A stretch of 64,000 nt of DNA, taken from NCBI GenBank assembly GCA_028280485.1, contig JANQLS010000112.1, positions 1 through 64,000 on the forward strand, written 5' to 3'. Positions within the stretch are counted from its first letter, which is position 1, and the number at the start of each line of letters is the position of its first letter. Position numbers and translations under genes: made by a program. The notes beneath the pieces were generated by a model. It was not told the DNA's origin, did no database searches, and saw nothing but the letters and a program-made list of their open reading frames with translations. Source of the stretch: Planctomycetota bacterium. GTDB lineage: Bacteria > Planctomycetota > UBA8108 > JACQVS01. Below, piece after piece: positions 8,478 through 17,205 of this stretch.

Positions 8478-9221
8478 TTAAACTTCGATCTGACACTCTT
8501 CCCGCAGAAGATCTAAGAAGTCCCAGAAGTTTTGAACTTCGTGAGTCGGAGGAGTTTTTGGCTCTAATTTACTGTATTTTCCCCCTCTTCTCATGCGAAC
8601 GGTCATCATGCCAATCGAGCTAGGGGGATCGATATCATTGATGGGATTGTCCCCCACGTACATCGATTCGGTGGGACGTACGTTGAGGTCACTACAAGCG
8701 CGTTGATAGATCTTGGGGTTGGGCTTCGAAATTCCCAACTGATTTGAAATGAAGACCGCTCCCGGAGTCAAACAACGAACGATCCGCATGCGCAAAAGTT
8801 TCTCAGCCTGTTTTACTTCAAGTCCCTCGGTGATGATTCCTAAGATCAAGTCGGTTTTGTCGGCGAGTAATCGGATGACTTCGACCGCATCCTCGTAGGG
8901 AACGAGTTCACGGTTTTTGGTATCGTGGTAAGCCATGACCCCCGCCGCCACAAGCAAGGCTGGGTTGATACCCTTGTAGAGCCGGCGAGGAATTCTTAAC
9001 AGAAGCTTGTCAAAGTGGTTTTCGTAATTGGAAGAGAATTCATTGATCACCTCGCGGAGTTCCTCTTGGAGCTCATCTTTAGGCATATTGAGACCCTGCT
9101 CAATCATCGCATTCATTGCGTTTTCCCGAGCGACCTCGGCAAATTCGCTGGTTGAATAGAGGGTGTCGTCAATATCAAAGAATATTGCCCTCAAGGGTCG
9201 TCGTTTAGCGCTCTTTTTCAT
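8478..9221 (-). CDS. HAD-superfamily hydrolase
   Basis: Haloacid-dehalogenase-fold phosphatase of 247 residues. Motif I is IFFDIDDTLYST near residue 14 (nucleophile and acid Asp in DxD). Motif II lies in the GIITEG segment, motif III lysine in SKPNPKIYQRA near 165, and motif IV in MYVGDNPINDIDP near 187. A helical cap sits between motifs I and II (residues 25-110). Members of this subgroup act on small phosphates such as phosphoglycolate or nucleotides; the substrate cannot be told. It is a single gene, separated by repeats from the glycosyltransferase operon, with a possible -10 box at 9276-9281. Confidence 0.88.
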   Translation of the reverse strand: MKKSAKRRPLRAIFFDIDDTLYSTSEFAEVARENAMNAMIEQGLNMPKDELQEELREVINEFSSNYENHFDKLLLRIPRRLYKGINPALLVAAGVMAYHDTKNRELVPYEDAVEVIRLLADKTDLILGIITEGLEVKQAEKLLRMRIVRCLTPGAVFISNQLGISKPNPKIYQRACSDLNVRPTESMYVGDNPINDIDPPSSIGMMTVRMRRGGKYSKLEPKTPPTHEVQNFWDFLDLLREECQIEV

Positions 9222-9275
9222 AAGACTTTAGATCGAGGAGATCATCGAGGTAAATGTATACCAACGGAGCCTAAC

Positions 9276-9281
9276 ATTATA
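9276..9281 (-). promoter_or_regulatory. Possible -10 box for the HAD gene
   Basis: A perfect TATAAT on the minus strand lies 54 bases upstream of the HAD start, preceded by AGTTCC. The same AGTTCC-TATAAT string occurs in the stronger promoter at 36395-36422. No good -35 box is seen at 16-18 bases, so this is a weak call. Confidence 0.35.
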
Positions 9282-9482
9282 GGAACTTGCTTCAGTAAAG
9301 AAGCGAAGGTTGAACGAATGAACCTGTAGATAAAGTATTAGTCGGTGATTTTAGGCTCAAAAACCAATATTTAATTCTTCATCATGCGAGTTCCGATCTA
9401 AATATCAAATAACAATCGAAAATATTGGAGAACTGAAGTGTTAGAGAGAACCAACTTGAATCGAACTCCTGCAATTCGTGAT

Positions 9483-12400
9483 CTATTCACATTTTTCGTT
9501 GTTATGACAACCGGCAATGGGAATGCATACATTGGAATTGAGAGGGTCGGGGGCCAAATGATGCGCTTGAGTGCCAAGAAAAGTATGACTGAGGACGGAG
9601 ATCGCATCGGTTAAATCGACAAGGGAATCACCTTGCCAATCTAATAGAAGTTGAGTTCCCTGGGATTCTTGACCACTAAACTCCTGACAAGGTAGTTTGT
9701 CGGGAATCCCCAGGAAAAGATGTCCCATCAAACAAATGGCATCGGACAGATCAATAATCGCATCCCCATTGCAATCTCCAGGAACTTGAAATCCCCCCTC
9801 ACAAGTGTCCAAAACTTGATTCTCATTTTGGTCTAACTCACCATTCCGAGCAATTTGACAGGTGTCGGGTATTTGATTTTCGTCACAATCTTCAAGAGTG
9901 CCCTCCCGAATATCACACGAATCTGGAATGCCGTTGTCATCGCAATCGGCTACAAGGCCATTTTCAATGGCAAAATCATCAGGAACCTCGTCCTCGTCAC
10001 AGTCCGGCTCACAGCGGTCGAGAACTCCATCTCCATCCTTGTCCACCTCAAGCCCCCCACTTGCTATCTCACAAGAGTCAAGGATTCCATTCTGATCACA
10101 ATCGGTTTCCTGCCCTATCTCAATTTCATAACTATCGGGCCTTCCATCTTCATCACAATCTTCTTGGCAGGAATCGAGAATACCATTGGAATCGATATCG
10201 GACTCGGAGCCGTCATCGATTTCACAAACATCGGGAATGCCATCTTCATCGCAATCCGAGACGAGATTATTTGTTATCTCAAACTCATCCGGAATATTGT
10301 TCTCATTACAATCCGGTTCACATTCATCGGGAATACCATTGGAATTTCGATCTAAACTGAAACCGTCTCGAATCTCACAAGAATCCGGAACCTCATTCTC
10401 ATTACAGTCTTGTTCAGTGCCTTCCGAAATATCGAGTGTATCTACAAGCCCGTTTTGATTGCAGTCATCCTGGCAACTATCTAAGCTGCCATCTTTATCT
10501 AAATCTAAATTAGGATCGTTTTGAATTTCGCAACGATCAAGGATTTCATTCCCATCACAATCGGGAGTAAAGATGGTGGAATGATTTGGGAGATAGAATA
10601 TTTCAATGAAATCATGACTGTCATTGTTCGTCGTGCTCAAGATCTCCAGGGTTTCATCTCCATCACGATCAAGGAAGACAACATCTTTGACCCCATCGCC
10701 AATGCGTATTTGGGTTGCCCCTTTAATCATTTCATTTTGGGCACCAGAAAGAACAGTTAAGTTTTCAAAGTTCCCATCAAATACTAAATAATCGGCATCT
10801 AAATCTCCATCAAGGTGCTCGACAATGAGTCTTCGAGGAAAAAACCCCACCGAATACGTTGAGTTCAATTGGAAGCGCCCGTCTCCCAATCCTTCTAATC
10901 GTATCAATTCCCCTTCCATTGATGTGTGGAGAGTAGCAACGTCCATTATTCCATCATGATTAAAATCCAAACTTTGGAGACCCACCAAAGCGAGATGATC
11001 ACCCACCGGGGAACGAATTAAATCAGATTCATCAGAAAATGTTCCCACACTAAAACCAGGTAGAACGAGCACTTCACCATCGTCGTTACAAGTCACTAAA
11101 TCTAAAAGCCCATCCCCAGTAACATCTTCAACTAAGCAGCCAATAATGGAGGTTTTAAAATTATTGACCTGACCTTGATTAAAACCTCCCTCGCCATCGT
11201 TCAAGAAAACGAGTAAGTGCGATACATAGTTTTGCACAATATCGATAGAACCATCTTGATTTACATCTGAAAAATAGGCCTCGTAGCGCAAATGATTTAA
11301 ATCAAAATTATAAAGCTCTTGAGACTGAGAGAACGATCCATCGTCATTTGCCAACAGGACATAATGAAGATTCCTATTCACAGCTTTGACGATGAGGTCT
11401 TTTCGTCCATCCTGGTTCAAATCTTGAGATTGAATTGAGCTAGCTCCGAACTCTAATTCGATTCGATATTTTTGAATAAATCGATTGCTGGGCGTCCACG
11501 TGCATATAAAGATTCCTATCATTCCCGCCCCCACCGCAAGATTCACTTCCCCCGTTTCTGTCGTTTCCAACAAAGCCAAGGTACTAGAATCTTGAGGGGT
11601 TGGAAGGCGCCCAACTCTATAGATAGAGTCAAACTCCCCGTTGTCTTCAGAGTATATGATGTGCAAGGATTTTGACAGACGGTTACAGATCACCAGATCT
11701 TCATGGCTATTCTGATCCAAATCTAAAGCGATCACAGCAGCAGACTTAGAAGCGGTAGCCAGAGATATCGAGGGGTAGAAACGACCTTTACCATCTCCAT
11801 GAAGGATGCTCACGGAATCGGAACGATTAGATCCACCGATGAGATCGAGATGGCCATCCTGATTGATATCTAATGTAATGGGATTAGCGAGAGGACTGTA
11901 AAGGGGAGTTAGGCCCCCCTCCACAAATTGACCATTTCCTAATCCTCGCATCAAATGAGCATCGAACGAAAAAGATAAAATATCTTGATGCCCATCTTCA
12001 TCAAAATCCCCAACAATAAGATCCGTCCCGGCTGGGGTAAATAATGTCGGCTCAGAGAATTCAATATTCTCCTTCCCAAATAAAAGTATGTACTTTGAAG
12101 ACGACCTAATTAAGAGGTCCCACCATCCGTCCTCGTTAAAATCGCCATGCTCTAAATCTGATCCAAGATCAGGAATTTCAATTGGTTTTACGAAAATTAG
12201 AGTCCCATCTTCATTAAAGTTGTACACTTTCAGTTGCGGATCCTCAAAGGCATCATCTACGGATACGATCAGTTCTTTTTGGCCATCTTTATTCAAATCT
12301 ATCCAGAGATAGTCAAGCGGTCGATTTTCAATCACCGTCGATAGCCTCGGCAAGAATTGCCCTTCAGCATTATTTAAATAAACATCAATTTGCTGCTCTC

Positions 12401-14087
12401 TATAGTTGAGAACGGCTAAATCAACCCAAGAATCGGAATTAAAATCTCCAGAGAATAGCTTCCTAGCATCTCTATCCGACTCAAATGTTGCTAAGTGAAA
12501 AAACTTTCCATCCTCATCTTGATCAAAGTAAGTGACGAGACCGGCTCGATCGTTGAGTACCGCAAGTTCAATTTGACCATCTTTATCAAAATCAGCCCCC
12601 GTAGAATTGATGGGCTCGGTCCCCGTATCCAAATAGAGTCCAGTTTTAAACGGAATAGAATTGGGGCTGTGTTGACAACTATCAGGAACATGATTGAGAT
12701 CACAATCTTGTTCTCCCTCGAGTATCTCTTGCCCATCGGATTGACCATCACGATTACAATCAGGTTCTGGAAAAGGAATGGTTTGGCATGTATCTAAAAT
12801 GCCATCGCTATCTTGATCCAATTCCAAATTCTCCGTAATTTGACAGGAGTCAGGAGTGCCATCGGAATCGCAATCCGTAAATTCTTTAGGCTGGAGTGAA
12901 CTTAATTTAAGTGAAATCAATCCAGAGCCTTGAATCACAAGATCATCTAAACCATCAGAATTAAAATCGCTGCTTGCAATATAATCTTCAGCCGTACTAA
13001 TTAACTCTAGAAGAGGGCGAGGTACTCCTCCTTCATCAAAGAGCAGAACGGCAAGACCATCTCTGTTCACTCGTACTGCCGCAACATCTAAAACTTGGTT
13101 GCCGTCAAAATCACCCACTGTTAAATCAGAACCGTTAAATGGTAAATCAATTTGGAGACCAGGGTTAAAACTTCCATTTGCTTGCCCCATGAACAATCCA
13201 ATTTGATCCCCAAGCAATACAATTAGATCTAAATGCCCATCACTATCTATGTCACCCAGTTCAACATCTAAGGGTTGCTTATCTAAGGATAACTGGGAGG
13301 ACTCTGTAAATGATCGATCTCCGTCACTTAAATACACTGTTAATTGGGAGCCATTGGTTACGCTACCTAAGACAAGATCAATCCGGCCATCGAGATTAAA
13401 ATCAGAGGCAGCAACGTCATGTGGACCTCTTGGGGTTGAGAGAACAAGCGGTTCCTCAAACCCTCCTTCGAGATTGTTAAAAAGTATGTAGAGTTTATTC
13501 TCAAATGGATCTACAAAATAGAGATCCTCTCCACCATCTTGGTCTAAATCTTGAGATGATAAATCTTTAAGATTTAAGAAACCATCTTGAGATGAAGTGA
13601 GTTCAAACGTGCCATCTCCAGCCCCCACTAAAAGATGAATCTCAGCTCCAAAGAGAGAATTATTTGTTGTCACAATATCAACGTTCCCATCTCCGTTAAA
13701 ATCCATCGCACAGAAATCTTTCATTTGATGGATTTCAACAAATCTTGGGCCAGCTTCTAATCGACCCTCCTCATCACTGAATATGACTCCGATAACACTA
13801 CCCGTTAACCAGACAACATCTATGAAACCATCGTTATTCACATCGGTGAGAGCCATCTCTGTTTGCCCATGACCTTTAACTCCCTGAGGCACTAAAGAAC
13901 TGAGAATGGTGGTTTCACATTGATCGATCTCCCCGTTCGCATCACAATCGGTAAGAGTTCCATTTGCTAGATCTTCAGCATCTTCGACACCATTATTGTT
14001 ACAATCGGCCGAAAATACTTGAGCAACGAGCAATTGAATCAACAACAATACAATTAAATTGCACTTTGAAATTGAAAAAGTTTTCAT
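9483..14087 (-). CDS. Secreted FG-GAP/VCBS protein with Ca-loop repeats and dockerin-like end
   Basis: Large exported protein of about 1534 residues. The frame opens at 14099 with GTG, but the ATG at 14087 has GGTGAG about 7 bases upstream and gives a clean signal peptide (KTFSISKCNLIVLLLIQLLVAQVFSA) ending just before Asp-Cys. It then has Ca-binding Asp/Asn loops, a first FG-GAP/VCBS propeller (about 70-410, repeating DFNxDGxxDL), a linker with more loops, a second longer propeller (about 490-1170), and fifteen short loops of the type DCxENxIPDxC (about 1175-1440). The end has two dockerin-like EF loops, DCNGDAIIDLSDAICL and DWQGDSLVDLTDAISV. The domains point to Ca-dependent folding outside the cytoplasm and adhesion or scaffold roles. 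Cysteine pairs recur in the loops. It follows a related gene by about 40 bp. Confidence 0.85.
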   Translation of the reverse strand: MKTFSISKCNLIVLLLIQLLVAQVFSADCNNNGVEDAEDLANGTLTDCDANGEIDQCETTILSSLVPQGVKGHGQTEMALTDVNNDGFIDVVWLTGSVIGVIFSDEEGRLEAGPRFVEIHQMKDFCAMDFNGDGNVDIVTTNNSLFGAEIHLLVGAGDGTFELTSSQDGFLNLKDLSSQDLDQDGGEDLYFVDPFENKLYILFNNLEGGFEEPLVLSTPRGPHDVAASDFNLDGRIDLVLGSVTNGSQLTVYLSDGDRSFTESSQLSLDKQPLDVELGDIDSDGHLDLIVLLGDQIGLFMGQANGSFNPGLQIDLPFNGSDLTVGDFDGNQVLDVAAVRVNRDGLAVLLFDEGGVPRPLLELISTAEDYIASSDFNSDGLDDLVIQGSGLISLKLSSLQPKEFTDCDSDGTPDSCQITENLELDQDSDGILDTCQTIPFPEPDCNRDGQSDGQEILEGEQDCDLNHVPDSCQHSPNSIPFKTGLYLDTGTEPINSTGADFDKDGQIELAVLNDRAGLVTYFDQDEDGKFFHLATFESDRDARKLFSGDFNSDSWVDLAVLNYREQQIDVYLNNAEGQFLPRLSTVIENRPLDYLWIDLNKDGQKELIVSVDDAFEDPQLKVYNFNEDGTLIFVKPIEIPDLGSDLEHGDFNEDGWWDLLIRSSSKYILLFGKENIEFSEPTLFTPAGTDLIVGDFDEDGHQDILSFSFDAHLMRGLGNGQFVEGGLTPLYSPLANPITLDINQDGHLDLIGGSNRSDSVSILHGDGKGRFYPSISLATASKSAAVIALDLDQNSHEDLVICNRLSKSLHIIYSEDNGEFDSIYRVGRLPTPQDSSTLALLETTETGEVNLAVGAGMIGIFICTWTPSNRFIQKYRIELEFGASSIQSQDLNQDGRKDLIVKAVNRNLHYVLLANDDGSFSQSQELYNFDLNHLRYEAYFSDVNQDGSIDIVQNYVSHLLVFLNDGEGGFNQGQVNNFKTSIIGCLVEDVTGDGLLDLVTCNDDGEVLVLPGFSVGTFSDESDLIRSPVGDHLALVGLQSLDFNHDGIMDVATLHTSMEGELIRLEGLGDGRFQLNSTYSVGFFPRRLIVEHLDGDLDADYLVFDGNFENLTVLSGAQNEMIKGATQIRIGDGVKDVVFLDRDGDETLEILSTTNNDSHDFIEIFYLPNHSTIFTPDCDGNEILDRCEIQNDPNLDLDKDGSLDSCQDDCNQNGLVDTLDISEGTEQDCNENEVPDSCEIRDGFSLDRNSNGIPDECEPDCNENNIPDEFEITNNLVSDCDEDGIPDVCEIDDGSESDIDSNGILDSCQEDCDEDGRPDSYEIEIGQETDCDQNGILDSCEIASGGLEVDKDGDGVLDRCEPDCDEDEVPDDFAIENGLVADCDDNGIPDSCDIREGTLEDCDENQIPDTCQIARNGELDQNENQVLDTCEGGFQVPGDCNGDAIIDLSDAICLMGHLFLGIPDKLPCQEFSGQESQGTQLLLDWQGDSLVDLTDAISVLSHTFLGTQAHHLAPDPLNSNVCIPIAGCHNNEKCE

Positions 14088-14126
14088 AATAGCTCTCACC
14101 GCTTGCTCGCCTCTTGTTGCTAGTCT

Positions 14127-17003
14127 TTATCGTGGACAATTAATAATAGTGACACACTGAGTTTTCTCAGCCCCAGGCACTGCCAGGATATGAGGAGGAC
14201 TTGAAATAAAGAGATACCTCAACATGGCGACGGGATCGGAAAGATCAACCCTTTGGTCCCCCTGCCAATCCAGCAATTGGATATTAGGCTCTTCAAAAAT
14301 AGTCCCGTTACCGCATGGCAGCTTGAGAGGTGTTCCCGTGAACATAATTAAAAGTTCACATATCGCATCCGAAACATCGAGAAGATCATCTCCATTACAA
14401 TCACCTGGGATCCAACACCCCTTTGGTTCGCAAACATCTGGTATTGAATTTTGGTTCTCATCTGAAACCAAACCTTCTCGAATCTCACAAGCGTCATAGT
14501 GTTGATTGTCGTTACAGTCACTGAGCTCACCGTTGGCTATCTCGCAACTATCAGGAATGAAATTGTTATTACAGTCCCTAACAGTTTGATTTAAAACTTG
14601 AATACGATCTGGAATCGAATCTTCATTGCAGTCAAGCTCACATTCATCGGGAATCCCGTTTTGATCAACATCGAGGCTTATTCCTAGACCGATATCACAA
14701 CCATCCTTAGATCCGTTCAAATTACAATCTTCCACCGAGAAAAAGACAGCCTCATTGATAATCACAGAGACATCGTTGGATTCGAGACTTCCGATGAGTA
14801 AATCTGGACGTTGATCAAAATTCACATCTTCCACGCCTATGGCATTGGCTCTGCCATTAATAGCGTAAGACTTGGGAAGATTAAATGTTCCATCACCATT
14901 TCCACGATAGACGGAATATCCAGCGGAGGGTCCTCGGGCGTGAAATGCAATGAGATCCAAATGCATGTCGCCATTGAGATCGGCCGAATGTATTCTTCCG
15001 ACATAATCGTCATTTGGGACGGAAGCCACCTCGGTAAATGTCCCATCACCTTGCCCTAGAAGGATAAGAAAATGTTCACTCTGCCAGACTTCAATAATGA
15101 GATCTTCGTGACCATCAGAATTAAAATCTTCATGAATCATTGATTCAGCTCGACCCTCAAGCTCCCGGTGGATGGGCTCTTCAAATTTCCCATCGCCTCG
15201 ACCCAGAGCAAGAGTGATCATCGAATCACCATGAAGCCGATTCAATGTGGCTAAGTCAAGAATACCGTCTTCATCGACATCAATTACATGAGGGAAGAAC
15301 GGTCTTCCGCCAACACTAAATTCTTCCAAGAATCTAAGCTGACGATTACCTCGACCTTTGAAGGTAACGACTGAATTCGCATGAAATGACACCCCCAATA
15401 GGTCCAGATGCCCATCTCTGTCGAGATCTGCGATTTGGAACTGTTGAATCGATTCACGAGCTGGGGAAATTAGAACAGAATATTGAAAGCCACCATTTTT
15501 TGCATTCCAACCAATTGTTATCCCAGCTCCACTATGAGAACCAAAAACGATGTCGTCCCAACCATCAAAATCGAGATCGACAACCTCAACTTGGGCCGGA
15601 TTCCTTCCCGTCGAAATCTCTTTCTCTAGTAAATAATTTCCATCGGGAGTCCCTAAATAGATTTTCAATTCATCGGATTCATAACAGAGAACAACGAGAT
15701 CCTGACGTCCATCTCCATTTAGATCTCCCGTGTCTATCGATTCAGGCCAGAAATTTCCAGGGTAGGTTTCAGGGATCAAGAGCCCTAATTCCTCCTGAGC
15801 TTGAACGACAGTAAGATTCCTATGCCGTCCAATCAATAACTCCTCTGCCAAATCTCCAAAGGCATCGATCGAGATTGCAACGTTTAAGTCATCTCCAATA
15901 AAACCCGTTCGAGGTTCAGAATATGCACCTAGGCCATCATTTTGATAGATAAGAAGGCTCTCTTGATCATCGATGATCCTAAAAACCAATAGGTCATCAA
16001 ATCCATCGGAATTATTATCACCTTCGAGAAGGAAGGAAACACGTCCTTCAACTTCGAAGCTAAAATCTTTTTGAAAAGAACCATTACCAAGTCCTAGGTA
16101 CAGAGAGATGGTACCTTCGGCAGCATTTGAAATGATGACATCAGAATGACCATCAACATCAAAATCAGTAATCACCCCGTGAGTAGAAAACTTTGGAACC
16201 GATAGATTATCCACCGACTCAAAACCTCCCACGCCATCTCCTAAATAGATATGAGCTTGCTCACCCTCTCGAGAAAAGAGAAATAAATCCATATTGAGGT
16301 CATCATTAAAATCAGCAACGAGAGGTTGGGTCGGAGAAGCTTCTAAAGGGAGCTCGACCTTCTCGGTGAAGTCCATGTTTTCATCGTTTAAGAGAACACT
16401 AAAGCGATGATTCCAAGAATTGACGAAAACAAGGTCATCTCGCTGGTCATTCGTAAAATCTACTGCTACTAATCCACTCGAACGTGAGGTGATGGAAAGA
16501 GTTTTTTCTTCTTTGAATTGCCCATCGCCCTGATTAATAAAGAATGAAAGTTCGTTGAGTCCGTCGTCTAAGAGGCAAAGGTCTTTTAGATCATCTCCAT
16601 TTAAATGAGCAGAAACCAGCTCTCGGGCTGTGGGCTGGGTATTGATCGTTGTCCTCAGTTCAAACCCACCTTGCCCATCTCCAAACACAATGCCAAATCC
16701 ACCTTCGGAGTATAAAACCGCAAGGTCGACATTTCCGTCCGAATCAAAATCCCCCTCAGCGATATCTACCAAAGATTGATCCGTGATGAAATATCGTCGA
16801 TTCCCCCTGAGTTGAATCTCAGGAGACGCTTCACAGGAATCGAGAATTCCGTTTAAATTACAATCCGATTCTTCAGAGAGCTCATCGGTATCCTCAATAC
16901 CGTTACCATTACAATCTGCTGATGATAATGGAGAGTAAAGAAAACCAGGGAGGAAGGCTATAAAAAGTAGAAAAATAGGAGCTCTTAGATTTGCCCAATA
17001 CAT
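14127..17003 (-). CDS. Secreted FG-GAP/VCBS protein with dockerin-like end, paralogue of its neighbour
   Basis: About 958 residues if translated from the ATG at 17003, which is preceded by AGGTGG and yields a normal signal peptide (MYWANLRAPIFLLFIAFLPG... ending SSA before Asp-Cys). The frame itself extends to a GTG at 17063, which would put 20 extra residues before the signal. Layout: Asp/Cys Ca loops, one long run of FG-GAP/VCBS repeats (about 70-780), a set of DCNxNxIPDxC loops (about 790-880), and a dockerin-like pair (DCNGDDLLDVSDAICE and DWQGDQRVDLSDPVAM). It shares all module types with the larger downstream gene and is probably a tandem duplicate in one operon. Confidence 0.85.
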   Translation of the reverse strand: MYWANLRAPIFLLFIAFLPGFLYSPLSSADCNGNGIEDTDELSEESDCNLNGILDSCEASPEIQLRGNRRYFITDQSLVDIAEGDFDSDGNVDLAVLYSEGGFGIVFGDGQGGFELRTTINTQPTARELVSAHLNGDDLKDLCLLDDGLNELSFFINQGDGQFKEEKTLSITSRSSGLVAVDFTNDQRDDLVFVNSWNHRFSVLLNDENMDFTEKVELPLEASPTQPLVADFNDDLNMDLFLFSREGEQAHIYLGDGVGGFESVDNLSVPKFSTHGVITDFDVDGHSDVIISNAAEGTISLYLGLGNGSFQKDFSFEVEGRVSFLLEGDNNSDGFDDLLVFRIIDDQESLLIYQNDGLGAYSEPRTGFIGDDLNVAISIDAFGDLAEELLIGRHRNLTVVQAQEELGLLIPETYPGNFWPESIDTGDLNGDGRQDLVVLCYESDELKIYLGTPDGNYLLEKEISTGRNPAQVEVVDLDFDGWDDIVFGSHSGAGITIGWNAKNGGFQYSVLISPARESIQQFQIADLDRDGHLDLLGVSFHANSVVTFKGRGNRQLRFLEEFSVGGRPFFPHVIDVDEDGILDLATLNRLHGDSMITLALGRGDGKFEEPIHRELEGRAESMIHEDFNSDGHEDLIIEVWQSEHFLILLGQGDGTFTEVASVPNDDYVGRIHSADLNGDMHLDLIAFHARGPSAGYSVYRGNGDGTFNLPKSYAINGRANAIGVEDVNFDQRPDLLIGSLESNDVSVIINEAVFFSVEDCNLNGSKDGCDIGLGISLDVDQNGIPDECELDCNEDSIPDRIQVLNQTVRDCNNNFIPDSCEIANGELSDCNDNQHYDACEIREGLVSDENQNSIPDVCEPKGCWIPGDCNGDDLLDVSDAICELLIMFTGTPLKLPCGNGTIFEEPNIQLLDWQGDQRVDLSDPVAMLRYLFISSPPHILAVPGAEKTQCVTIINCPR

Positions 17004-17116
17004 AAACCACCTATAAAGAATTAAAACTATGAATAGATCTTCAATATAGGATATGTCGATCACGGCGACGAATGAAGCACTTTCTTCTTTGCTAAAGTCG
17101 TTTTATCAATAACAAA

Positions 17117-17156
17117 AAAAAAGATCCCAGCCTTTGTATAGGCTGGGATCTTTTTT
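17117..17156. terminator. Strong intrinsic terminator after the second secretin gene
   Basis: Sixteen-bp perfect stem (AAAAAAGATCCCAGCC / GGCTGGGATCTTTTTT) with an 8-base loop. It lies 50 bases past the secretin stop and ends the ten-gene envelope locus. Six-base A and T runs on both sides allow it to work in either direction. The FG-GAP operon starts just beyond it. Confidence 0.9.
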
Positions 17157-17205
17157 CTGTAGAAACTCTGAGTTCGTCGAAGAATCAGGATTCTGCGTTA
17201 ACGAA

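Noticed and set aside
9855..10355. Antisense frame with regular Ile/Ile-Thr-Ile repeats
   Set aside because: It is the complement of the repeated Ca-loop codons of the FG-GAP protein; the regularity comes from that gene.
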